Shown: piece after piece, positions 1-7,767 of the stretch
How the letters are laid out: the number at the start of each line of letters is the position of its first letter
Numbering within the stretch: the first letter of the stretch is position 1
NCBI GenBank assembly: GCA_023386765.1
Contig: JAEWJD010000195.1
Location: 1 to 17,511 of the forward strand
Origin: Pseudomonadota bacterium
GTDB lineage: Bacteria > Pseudomonadota > Gammaproteobacteria > Burkholderiales > Burkholderiaceae_B
DNA: 17,511 nucleotides
Direction: 5' to 3'
Notes under the pieces: generated by a model
Seen by the model: the letters and a program-made list of their open reading frames with translations, nothing else
What the model was told of the DNA's origin: nothing
Database searches by the model: none
Translations under genes and position numbers: made by a program

Positions 1-18
1 GTGCGCGCCCGTCCGGGA

Positions 19-1602
19 TTACTTGCGGATGTTCCAGAACAGGCTCAGCGGGCCTTCATTGACGCCCTTGACCTTGTCGCTCCAGGCACTCACGGAGCGG
101 TACTCGCCCCCGTTGTAATAGAAGCCATCGTCCCAGACGATCTGCTGGATCTCACGCGCGATGCGCTTCTGGTCTTCGGGATCCTGTGCCACCAGATACT
201 GCGCCCGCAGCGCCTCCACTTCGGGACTGACGCGCCAGCCGGCCCAGACCTTGTCCTTGCCCGAACCGTCGATCAGTGGGTTGACCAGCGGATTCCAGAT
301 GCCCGGAATACCCCAGGCCGTGAAGAACATATTCCATCCGCCCTCGGCCACCGGTGCCGACGATTCCTTGCGCGCCTGCAGCGCGCCCCAATCCATGGGC
401 ACGACGTTGACCTTGAAGCCGGCTTCGCGCAGGCGGTCGGCCGCCACGATCGGCTGGGTGCTCAGGATGGCGTAGTCGGTCGGTTGCATCATCATGACCG
501 GCGTGCCGTCATAACCCGAGACCTTCAGCGCGGCCTGTGCCTTGGCCATGCGTTCCTGGGCGGTGCCGGCCAGATACTCCTGACCTGCCTGCGAGGCCAT
601 CGGCACATTGCAGCCATAGGTCGATGGGCAGGTCTGGTAGTAATCGGGATTGCCGATGGCCGTTTGCAGGAACAACTCCTGGTCGAGCGCCAGCATCGCC
701 GCATGGCGGACCTTGGGATTGTCGAACGGCGGCTGGCGGTGATTGAACTGACCCGTGATCTGCGAGCCCAGCTTCACCGGCGTGCCGGTCTTGATCTCAT
801 CATTGCCCGCCAGCAGCGGCAACAGGTCGATGGTGACCTGCTCCACGTAGTCGACATCGCCCGCCTGCAGGGCATTGAGCGTGGTCTGCATGTCGGGCAT
901 GCTTTTCATCACCACTTTGTCGACATTGACCACCTTGCCACCGGCCGTCCAGCTGGACGGCTCCGGACGCGGGATGTAGTCGGTGTTCTTGGCGTAAACC
1001 GCCTGGTCCCCGGCACGGAAGGCCTTGTCCACGAACTTGAACGGTCCGGAACCGACCATCTCGGTCACCTGCTGGCCGGCGGGCGTTTCGGCCAGGCGCT
1101 TGGGCATCATGAACGCAGGCACCGGCGACGGTTTGGCCAGCAACTCCAGCACATGGCCGAACGGCTTGGCCAGCGTGATGACCAGCTCTTTATCGGAGGT
1201 CGCCTTGATCGACCCGACGTGCTCCATCATCTTGCGCCCTGCCCCGTCGTTGGCGCCCCAGCGCTTGAGCGAAGCCACGCAATCCTCGGCCGTGACCGGC
1301 GTGCCGTCATGCCAGCGCAGGCCGTCGCGCAGGGTCAGGGTGTAGACCATGTGGTCGTCGGAGACCCGGTAATCCGCCATCTGCGGCTGAGGACGGAACT
1401 GCGCATCCATGCCGAGCAAGGTGTCGAACACCATGAATCCATGCGTGCGCACGATTTGCGCCGTGCTGAGAATAGGGTCGAGCACCCGCAAGGAGGCTGG
1501 CGGCACAACCGTCAGGACCGTCTCGGCCGCCAGCGTGGCGCCGTACATCGATCCGGCCAGCAATGCCAAGGCATGCAAACGTCCAATTCCAAATCGCTTC
1601 AC
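19..1602 (-). CDS. ABC transporter substrate-binding protein, family 5 (peptide/dipeptide type)
   Basis: Secreted solute receptor of an ABC importer, 527 aa. The frame stays open to 1743, but I chose the GTG at 1602 because an AGGAGAG ribosome site lies just upstream and because it gives a clean signal peptide: MKR, then a hydrophobic core, with cleavage near residue 25 or 26 (TLAA/ET). The mature protein carries the family-5 signature around 'YTLTLRDGLRWHDGTPVTAEDCVASL', in which a hot-spot segment precedes the solute-binding lobe. Length is normal for the family (about 500-550). Known members bind peptides, nickel, opines or glutathione, and the ligand cannot be assigned from sequence alone. 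The stop codon is only 18 bases from the left edge, so permease and ATPase genes, if present, lie outside. A palindromic site in the upstream gap may control it. The family call is sure; the ligand is unknown. Confidence 0.93.
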   Translation of the reverse strand: MKRFGIGRLHALALLAGSMYGATLAAETVLTVVPPASLRVLDPILSTAQIVRTHGFMVFDTLLGMDAQFRPQPQMADYRVSDDHMVYTLTLRDGLRWHDGTPVTAEDCVASLKRWGANDGAGRKMMEHVGSIKATSDKELVITLAKPFGHVLELLAKPSPVPAFMMPKRLAETPAGQQVTEMVGSGPFKFVDKAFRAGDQAVYAKNTDYIPRPEPSSWTAGGKVVNVDKVVMKSMPDMQTTLNALQAGDVDYVEQVTIDLLPLLAGNDEIKTGTPVKLGSQITGQFNHRQPPFDNPKVRHAAMLALDQELFLQTAIGNPDYYQTCPSTYGCNVPMASQAGQEYLAGTAQERMAKAQAALKVSGYDGTPVMMMQPTDYAILSTQPIVAADRLREAGFKVNVVPMDWGALQARKESSAPVAEGGWNMFFTAWGIPGIWNPLVNPLIDGSGKDKVWAGWRVSPEVEALRAQYLVAQDPEDQKRIAREIQQIVWDDGFYYNGGEYRSVSAWSDKVKGVNEGPLSLFWNIRK

Positions 1603-2208
1603 CTTTCTCTCCTGAAGTGCTCGAGGTTCTCCGGCCAGCCCGGGGCGCCGCAGCGCCGGCCCGCCGCCCGCCGATGCCCTTTTCCCCCTGGATGGACTCG
1701 GCAGTGAAACGCGAAATTCAAACAAATGTTTTGCTAGAAGCAAAAAAAATACATTTGTATCTCGCAGGGGTTAATGAAACACTTCGGTGCACCGCACGCC
1801 ATTCAGGAAAACCCGTGGCCGCCCCCATCCCTGCGACACGGCCTAAAAAAAAGTGCGCCACCGGCTTGAACCTCTCGCAAAGCCAAGCCCCATGCGCGTG
1901 CCCCCGTCATGCACGCCTGCCCGCCGCGCTGGCGTCCGCACCCGAACCCTGCCACCTGGCAGGAAAGATACGCCGCGTATTTCTGTTGACCGACCACACC
2001 GGCTCAGGCCCTGCGCAACGCGGGAAAAGGCGGGTGTACGGGTTCATTTTTCAGCGCGAGCCACGTAGGATGCAGGGTTTGGAGGCCACGGCCGCAAGGT
2101 GGCCGCCCCCCGCCTCCTGACGACTCGCCGTGCCGCGGCGCCCGGCCCCCTGGGTCGCGTGCCATCTTGCGGCCAGCCTTCGCTTCCCTCCCGTTTTCAC
2201 TGGATACG
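1603..2208. other. Intergenic gap between divergent genes
   Basis: This 606-bp stretch separates the minus-strand binding-protein gene from the plus-strand channel gene. Several open frames cross it (for example 1803-1997 minus), but none shows a ribosome site or recognisable protein character. Besides the nested palindrome at 1722-1758 it holds a GC-rich imperfect hairpin (GGCCAC 2084-2089 with GTGGCC 2099-2104). I see no RNA gene or mobile element. It probably carries the promoters of both flanking genes. Confidence 0.6.
1722..1758. promoter_or_regulatory. Nested inverted repeat upstream of the binding-protein gene
   Basis: Outer 8-bp arms ACAAATGT (1722-1729) and ACATTTGT (1751-1758) are perfect inverted copies. 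Inside them, TTTTGC (1729-1734) and GCAAAA (1740-1745) form a second dyad around a 5-base centre. The stretch is clearly AT-rich in GC-rich surroundings and lies 120-156 bases before the chosen start of the minus-strand binding-protein gene. This fits an operator or promoter region. No consensus -35/-10 pair is convincing, and the regulator is unknown. Confidence 0.4.
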
Positions 2209-4584
2209 ATGACACTACCCCGACGACATACGATCCCTTTTCTTTCTGCATTTTCCGCCCGCCTGCACTGGCACGCCGTGCTGCCCTTGCTGTTCGGCTT
2301 GCTGTTCTTCCTGCTCGCGCCGGGGGTCGGCCATGCCGAGGCTGCAGCCCCTCCGTCTTCACAGCAGCTGGCTGATCTGCTTGAAGACCCGGCCTCGCGC
2401 GAGGCCTTGATCCAGCAATTGCGCAAGCAGGGAGCCGCCAGCGAGGCCGCACCCGTGGCGGCAGATGGCGTGTCGGATTTCAGCACCGATCTGGCACGTT
2501 TCCTGGGGTCGCTGGGACAGGAGCTCAATACCGCGGTGGATACTTTCCGCTCGCTGGGCAGCGGTGAAGGCATGCCCGGCGTGAGCGCAGAGATCTGGCG
2601 CAGCGTCCTGACCAACTTCGCCATCGTGGCCGCCATCACCCTGCTGGCCTGGGCGGTACTACGCTGGCTTGCCGGTTTCTACTATGCCCGGGTCGATCGC
2701 CGGCTGGCCGAAGGCCCGGCCGGCGGAGCCCTGGCCAGCCCCCTGCGGTATCGCAACGCCAGCGCCATCGGTGCCACGCTGTTGCTGGATCTGGCGGTAG
2801 TGGCCCTGGCAACGTTGGCGGGCTATATCGCCAGTTTGTGGCTGGTCGGCCAGCCGGCCAGCATCGGCATGCTGGAAGACGTTTTCCTGAAAACCTTCCT
2901 CGCCACCGAGGCGATCAAGACGTTGGTGCGCATGGTCTTCGCCACCCGCTATTCGCATCTGCGGCTGGTGGACATGCCGGACGACGAAGCCACCTTCTGG
3001 AACAACTGGCTGGAGCGCCTGATCAGCGTCAGCAGCTACAGCCTGCTGATCGCCGTGCCGCTGATCAAGGCCATCTTCTCGCCTGCAGTGGGACAGATGC
3101 TCGGCTTGGTGATCATGCTCGGCGTGTACATCTACGCGTTGCGCGTGGTGTGGCGCAACCGCAAGTTGCTGCGTGAGCGGCTGCTGCTGCGAGCACAGCG
3201 CGCTTCGGCCTTCTTCGGCACCCTGCTGCGCGTGCTGGCACGCGTCTGGCACCTGCTGGCGATCGCCTACTTCACGGTGCTGCTCGGCGCCAGCCAGCTG
3301 GCGCCGGATCGCGCCCTGCCTTTCATGGTGCAGGCCACGTTGCAAAGCCTGCTGGCCATCGCCGTCGCCCTGGTGCTGTCGGCCGTGCTGACCCGTGTGG
3401 CGGCGCGCCGCATCGAACTGCCCGGCGCCTGGCGCAACCGCCTGCCACTGCTGGAGCGCCGCCTCAATGCCTACGTGCCGGCCGCGCTGAAGGGCTTGCG
3501 CCTGCTGCTGCTGTTACTGGCCACGCTGATCGTCCTCGATGCCTGGCAGGTGTTCGACCTGAGCGCCAGCCTGGCCTCCGATCGCGGCCGCGCCGCCATC
3601 TTCATGCTGGTGCGTATCGGCATCGTGCTGTTGATCGCGGTCGGTTCGTGGACGCTGGTGGCCAGCGTGATCGAACATCGCCTGAGCCTGAATGGCACCT
3701 CGCCCGGGCAACCCAGTGCGCGGGAGCGTACGTTGCTCACGCTGTTCCGCAATGCGGCGATGGTGGTCATTGTCACCATGACGGTACTGGTACTGCTGGC
3801 CCAGATCGGCATCGACATCGGCCCGCTGATCGCCGGTGCCGGTGTGGTCGGTCTGGCCATCGGTTTCGGCGCGCAGAAGCTCGTCCAGGACATCATCACG
3901 GGCGTGTTCATCCAGCTCGAGAACGGCATGAACCAGAACGATGTGGTCGAGGTCGCCGGTGTCTTCGGTACCGTGGAAAAACTGACCATCCGCTCCGTCG
4001 GCATACGCACGCTGGATGGCGCCTACCACCTGGTGCCCTTTTCTTCGGTGGATACGGTGGTCAACCATATGCGCGACTTCTCGTATCACGTGGGCGAGTA
4101 CACCATCGCGCACCGCGAGAACGTCGATGACGCGGTGGTCCACCTGAAGGCCGCCTTCGCCGAGCTACAGCAGGACACCGTGCTGGCCCCCGAGCTGCTG
4201 GACGACATCACGGTCGCTGGCGTGACGTCCCTGAGCGAACGCGGCGTCACCATCCGCATCCTGATCAAGACCACCCCGGGGATGCAATGGGCCGTGCAGC
4301 GCGGCTACAACCGCTTGGTCAAGAAACACTTCGATGCCGCCCGCATCGAACTGCCCTATCCCCACCGGGTGCTGTACTTCGGTCAGGACAAGAACGGCAA
4401 TGCGCCCGCCATGCGCATGCAGCAGACCGAGGCCGGTCCGCCGGTGGCGCCAGGCAGTGCCGATGCGCCCGGGCAGACGCCGGGCAAGCTGGCGCGTGCG
4501 TCCAGGCAGGCCAGCACCGATGTGCTGGGCAACGAACTGGAGCCCGCCAACAGCCTGGACGAGGAGCCGCCCAAACCCGCCTGA
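2209..4584 (+). CDS. ybiO: MscS-family mechanosensitive channel, YbiO-like
   Basis: Inner-membrane tension-gated channel, 791 aa, that relieves pressure during hypo-osmotic shock. Order of parts: signal-like N-terminus with cleavage near Ala43 (GHA/E); periplasmic segment with 'LADLLEDPASREALIQQLRK', which closely resembles the equivalent segment of E. coli YbiO as I remember it; a series of membrane helices from about residue 140; the MscS pore helix and adjacent beta domain from about residue 535 ('GPLIAGAGVVGLAIGFGAQ', then 'DIITGVFIQLENGMNQNDVV'); the cytoplasmic vestibule to about 735; and a Pro/Ala-rich, probably disordered tail of about 50 residues. E. coli YbiO is about 740 aa, so this protein is slightly longer, largely through the tail. 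The frame opens at a TTG at 2167, but I prefer the ATG at 2209, which keeps a normal signal peptide. No strong ribosome site precedes either start. It is a stand-alone gene followed by a hairpin. Confidence 0.9.
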   Translation: MTLPRRHTIPFLSAFSARLHWHAVLPLLFGLLFFLLAPGVGHAEAAAPPSSQQLADLLEDPASREALIQQLRKQGAASEAAPVAADGVSDFSTDLARFLGSLGQELNTAVDTFRSLGSGEGMPGVSAEIWRSVLTNFAIVAAITLLAWAVLRWLAGFYYARVDRRLAEGPAGGALASPLRYRNASAIGATLLLDLAVVALATLAGYIASLWLVGQPASIGMLEDVFLKTFLATEAIKTLVRMVFATRYSHLRLVDMPDDEATFWNNWLERLISVSSYSLLIAVPLIKAIFSPAVGQMLGLVIMLGVYIYALRVVWRNRKLLRERLLLRAQRASAFFGTLLRVLARVWHLLAIAYFTVLLGASQLAPDRALPFMVQATLQSLLAIAVALVLSAVLTRVAARRIELPGAWRNRLPLLERRLNAYVPAALKGLRLLLLLLATLIVLDAWQVFDLSASLASDRGRAAIFMLVRIGIVLLIAVGSWTLVASVIEHRLSLNGTSPGQPSARERTLLTLFRNAAMVVIVTMTVLVLLAQIGIDIGPLIAGAGVVGLAIGFGAQKLVQDIITGVFIQLENGMNQNDVVEVAGVFGTVEKLTIRSVGIRTLDGAYHLVPFSSVDTVVNHMRDFSYHVGEYTIAHRENVDDAVVHLKAAFAELQQDTVLAPELLDDITVAGVTSLSERGVTIRILIKTTPGMQWAVQRGYNRLVKKHFDAARIELPYPHRVLYFGQDKNGNAPAMRMQQTEAGPPVAPGSADAPGQTPGKLARASRQASTDVLGNELEPANSLDEEPPKPA

Positions 4585-4601
4585 ACCGGCGGCGCGTCGC
4601 C

Positions 4602-4629
4602 CCCGGGCCGACCTTGCCGGCGGCCCGGG
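4602..4629 (+). terminator. GC-rich hairpin after the channel gene
   Basis: Perfect 9-bp arms CCCGGGCCG (4602-4610) and CGGCCCGGG (4621-4629) enclose a 10-base loop, starting 17 bases after the channel stop codon. No T-run follows, so it is not a classic intrinsic terminator. It may still stop transcription or protect the 3' end of the transcript. Two further small dyads follow: CTTGC/GCAAG at 4632-4646 and CCAGCCGG/CCGGCTGG at 4660-4694. Confidence 0.45.
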
Positions 4630-4846
4630 CACTTGCATGCAGCAAGGGATAGCCTCACGCCAGCCGGCCGGGCGGGGCGGCGCCGCCCGGCTGGACACCC
4701 GTGCCCATCGGAAAACTTGCGGCGGCCATCAGCATTCTTGGCTCATGGGTCATGGCGGCGAAACACGTGCGCCACACAATGCCTGCAGTGTCCGGCACAG
4801 GACACTCATGGCCCGATGCCCGGGCCGATACCAGGAGCCCCGTTCC

Positions 4847-5710
4847 ATGATCTCCCCTCTGCTGCGTCGTCTCGCCCTGCCCCTGCTCGCCTCCGCCGCC
4901 ACGGCCGCCGTGGCCCAGGGTTCCATCGATAACCAGGCGCTGTCGCAACCCCAGTTCCGCGAGCACAAGGCCACCTATGGCCTGGTCTACCGCCTGCCGC
5001 AGGACGTCAATGCCACGCTCGACGCGAAGGTCATGCCGCGCGTGAAGGCTGCGCTGCTCAAGGACGGCTTGAACACCGAGGCCGCCACGCCGAACATCCC
5101 CCATGTGACGGTGGTCCACATCCATAGCGCCGATCCGCAGACGCCGGCCCGCATGCTCAAGGCGCTGCCCAAGCCGCCTGCCCCGATCCAGGCCCAACTG
5201 GTCAAGTTCTACACCACGGAAGCGGCCAAGGATGCCGGACACCCCTGGTGGCTGGACCTGGGCGTGGCCAAGGAAGGCGCGGGCTTCGAAGCCATGATGG
5301 CCTATAACACCCTGGCCACTGCCGCCCTCACGCCCTTGCGCGACGGCCCGCTGCCGCGCGTGACCGGCCCGGTCTATGCCAAGATGGGCGAAGCCGGCCG
5401 CAAGCTGGTCGCCGAGCAGGGTGTCTCGGGCGTGAACGTGGTCAGCGACGGCAACACGCTGCTCACCCACAACCCGCACACCACGCTGGTCTACAGCATG
5501 GCACCGTATGCCCAGCACAAAGCGTCGATGGACGCGCTGGCCGCCGAGCTGAACACGGTACTGCCGCAGGGCATGCCGGCCACCTTCAAGGATGTGTCGA
5601 TCGTGGAAATCGGTTTTGCCGGCAACGTGCTGCGTGAAATCTACCGCATCAGCCTGGCCGATGGCTCGGTGCTCGACGTTGCCAGCGGCAAGCCGGTGGC
5701 GCGCCCCTGA
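4847..5710 (+). CDS. Exported 2H phosphoesterase-like protein, function unknown
   Basis: A 287-aa protein starting at the ATG at 4847, with CCAGGAG eleven bases upstream. The in-frame ATG at 4808 lies ahead of that site and is rejected. The first 23 residues form a signal peptide (arginines, hydrophobic core, AVA/Q cleavage), so the product is probably periplasmic. Two short motifs, P-H86-V-T88-V and P-H211-T-T213-L, are 125 residues apart. Each follows Pro and precedes a hydrophobic strand, which is the pattern of the 2H phosphoesterase fold (paired H-x-T/S), whose known members cleave 2',3'-cyclic or 2'-5' phosphodiesters or related bonds. The catalytic assignment is inference from these motifs and spacing. 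I do not recognise a named family, and the substrate is unknown. It appears monocistronic, with hairpins on both sides. Confidence 0.8.
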   Translation: MISPLLRRLALPLLASAATAAVAQGSIDNQALSQPQFREHKATYGLVYRLPQDVNATLDAKVMPRVKAALLKDGLNTEAATPNIPHVTVVHIHSADPQTPARMLKALPKPPAPIQAQLVKFYTTEAAKDAGHPWWLDLGVAKEGAGFEAMMAYNTLATAALTPLRDGPLPRVTGPVYAKMGEAGRKLVAEQGVSGVNVVSDGNTLLTHNPHTTLVYSMAPYAQHKASMDALAAELNTVLPQGMPATFKDVSIVEIGFAGNVLREIYRISLADGSVLDVASGKPVARP

Positions 5711-5720
5711 GCGCCGCCTG

Positions 5721-5748
5721 GCGGCCCGGCCCCCCTCGGGGCCGCCGC
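5721..5748 (+). terminator. Hairpin just after the 2H-like gene
   Basis: GCGGC plus GGCCCC (5721-5725 and 5728-5733, with a two-base bulge) pair with GGGGCC plus GCCGC (5738-5748) around a 4-base loop. The hairpin starts ten bases after the stop codon of the 2H-like gene. Its position fits a terminator or 3'-end structure, but no T-run follows. Confidence 0.4.
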
Positions 5749-5786
5749 TGAGGCAATCGCCCGGCAAGGCCGCCCATGCGCCGACA

Positions 5787-5816
5787 GCGCCGCCCGAATA
5801 TGATATCGGGCGGCGC
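5787..5816. promoter_or_regulatory. Perfect 11-bp inverted repeat containing a -10-like TATGAT
   Basis: GCGCCGCCCGA (5787-5797) and TCGGGCGGCGC (5806-5816) are exact inverted copies separated by 8 AT-rich bases. The hexamer TATGAT at 5799-5804, close to a sigma-70 -10 box, lies in the centre. The next start codon is at 5852, so a transcript starting near 5811 would have a leader of about 40 bases. No good -35 box is visible around 5775-5781. It may be an operator over a promoter, or a further terminator hairpin for the upstream gene. Confidence 0.4.
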
Positions 5817-5851
5817 GCACTCTGCGCATAACTCTGCTGCCTCCTACGGCG

Positions 5852-7756
5852 ATGACCTTTTCACGTTCATTCTTGGCGCGTTGCGCCGGCCTCGTGCTCG
5901 TGCTGCTGTGTGCCGGCTGCGCCGGCGTCAAGGTCTCGTCCGTCAGCACCCGCGACTACGTGGTGCAGCGCCGCGGAGATGTGCTCACCACCGGCAAACT
6001 GAGCGCCGCAGCCGACGAAGCCATCGCCGTGCTGGGCCTGGAGATGAACGGCTGCCGCAAGGCGCAGCCCGCCTGCATCGACGACGTACACCACAGCGCA
6101 GGCCTCGACGATGAGCGCCGGCTGGCCACACTGTCGGAGCTGTGGTTGCTGCGCGCGCTCGCGCTGGAGCGTGGCCGGCCAACCGATGAGGCACAGCGCA
6201 ATGCGCTGTTCGATGCCTACATGCAAAGCGCGCGCTACGCCTATGCGTACCTGTTCTTCACGACGCGACCACCCAGCGCACGCGCCTTCGAGGACCGCCA
6301 GTCGCAAGTACGCGACTACTACAACTTCGCCGTGCAGCAGGCGACCACCCTGCTCTTCGAGCGCTATCGCGACACCGCCCGCATCGTCGACAACACCGGC
6401 TACGTGCAGGTCGGCGACTGGCATCTGCGCGCCATCATGGATGATTTGCGCCTGCACGGCGGCGAAATCCAGCCCAAGGAACTGATCCCGGCCTCGACCC
6501 TCACTTTCCAGGGGCTGCGCAGCATGTACCGACGCGACGGCTTCGGCGCCGAACTGGTGGCCGTGATGGCCGCCAGCGTCAATGACCGTTCGACCTTCGA
6601 GAGCGCCTACAGCGAAACTCCGTTTCCCGCGTTGACGGTGATCCTGACCTTCCGCGGCAATACGCTGCAGGAGGTGCTCGACACCGACCGCGCCACCCTC
6701 ACGGTCTATGACCCCTATCGGCGTTTCGAAGTCCCGCTGGGCGGCGTGAGCGTGCCCCTGGCGGCCAACTTCACCTCCGGCTATGGCCTGTGGCTGGCGC
6801 GCTCGGGGTTTGCCACCCAGGCCCTGCGCAACGCGCTGGGCAGTGAAGACAGTCTGGACGCGCCCCATATCTACCTGCTGCAACCCTATGACCCCAAGCG
6901 CCGCATCGTGGTGATGCTGCACGGCCTGGCCAGCAGCCCCGAAGCCTGGATCAATCTGGCCAATGAAGTGCTGGGCGACGAGGTCCTGCGCCGCAACTAT
7001 CAGATCTGGCAGGTGTACTACCCCACCAACGCCCCGATTCCACACAACAACGCCGAGATCCGCAAGGCCTTGCGCCAGACCCTGAACCACTTCGATCCGG
7101 ACCGGGCCGCGCAAGCCTCGCACGACATGGTCGTCATCGGCCACAGCATGGGCGGCGTGCTCAGCCGCCTGATGGTGTCGTCATCCGGCGACCTGCTCTG
7201 GAATGCTTTGCAGGAAAAGCACGACCTGAGCCCGGATCAACTGGCGCAGGCCCAGGCCGATTTCGGCGACATGATGCGTTTCGAGCCCTTCACCGGTATC
7301 AGCCGCGCCGTGTTCATCGCCGCACCGCATCGCGGCACGGAGTTCGCCGAGAACCGCCTGGCGCGCTGGGTATCCAATCTGATCACGCTACCGGCCACGG
7401 TACTGCGCAAGTTTTCCCGTCTGACGCAAAGCCCGGAGGGTGCACAAGCGCCCCCTTCCGAGCCGTTCTACCTGCCGACCGGCATCGACAACCTCAGCCA
7501 GAGCGATCCGTTCATCACCCTGAGCGCAAGCATGCCGATCTCGCCCGCCGTGCGTTATCACAGCATCATTGCCAACGACACGCCCAAGCTGCCGCTGGAG
7601 GCGTCCTCCGATGGCCTGGTGCCCTATCGCAGCGCCCACCTGGACGGTGCGGCCTCCGAACTGGTGATTCCCTACTCACATAGCGTGCAGGAAACCCCCC
7701 AGGCTATTCTGGAGATCCGCCGCATCCTGCACCAGCACGTCGGCCAGACGCCTTAG
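5852..7756 (+). CDS. Lipoprotein with C-terminal alpha/beta-hydrolase (esterase/lipase-like) domain
   Basis: A 634-aa protein. The N-terminus (R5, R10, then a hydrophobic core) ends in L-C-A-G-C23, a lipobox with an unusual Cys at -3. Ala follows the lipidated Cys, so an outer-membrane anchor is expected. Residues about 24-340 match nothing I recognise; part looks helical (roughly 90-180). The C-terminal third is a serine hydrolase: an oxyanion-type 'MLHGLASSPEAW' (His357), nucleophile elbow G-H-S432-M-G-G, then probable acid Asp587 ('SSDGLVPYRSA') and base His610 ('YSHSVQ'). The overall form resembles PGAP1/DUF676-type lipases, so an ester or lipid substrate at the envelope is likely. The physiological substrate is unknown. 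The start is set by the signal peptide; no clear ribosome site precedes it. It ends 11 bases from the convergent exporter gene. Confidence 0.88.
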   Translation: MTFSRSFLARCAGLVLVLLCAGCAGVKVSSVSTRDYVVQRRGDVLTTGKLSAAADEAIAVLGLEMNGCRKAQPACIDDVHHSAGLDDERRLATLSELWLLRALALERGRPTDEAQRNALFDAYMQSARYAYAYLFFTTRPPSARAFEDRQSQVRDYYNFAVQQATTLLFERYRDTARIVDNTGYVQVGDWHLRAIMDDLRLHGGEIQPKELIPASTLTFQGLRSMYRRDGFGAELVAVMAASVNDRSTFESAYSETPFPALTVILTFRGNTLQEVLDTDRATLTVYDPYRRFEVPLGGVSVPLAANFTSGYGLWLARSGFATQALRNALGSEDSLDAPHIYLLQPYDPKRRIVVMLHGLASSPEAWINLANEVLGDEVLRRNYQIWQVYYPTNAPIPHNNAEIRKALRQTLNHFDPDRAAQASHDMVVIGHSMGGVLSRLMVSSSGDLLWNALQEKHDLSPDQLAQAQADFGDMMRFEPFTGISRAVFIAAPHRGTEFAENRLARWVSNLITLPATVLRKFSRLTQSPEGAQAPPSEPFYLPTGIDNLSQSDPFITLSASMPISPAVRYHSIIANDTPKLPLEASSDGLVPYRSAHLDGAASELVIPYSHSVQETPQAILEIRRILHQHVGQTP

Positions 7757-7767
7757 CGCCGGGAGCG

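Noticed and set aside
1..1707. Long plus-strand frame opposite the binding-protein gene
   Set aside because: It is an antisense shadow in GC-rich code, with His/Arg-rich low-information translation and no family match. The minus strand has a signal peptide, ribosome site and family signature.
1803..1997. Small minus-strand frame in the first intergenic gap
   Set aside because: It has no ribosome site, and its composition is typical of random GC-rich frames.
5867..7144. 425-codon minus-strand frame opposite the lipoprotein hydrolase
   Set aside because: It is an antisense shadow; the plus strand has the lipobox and a complete catalytic triad.
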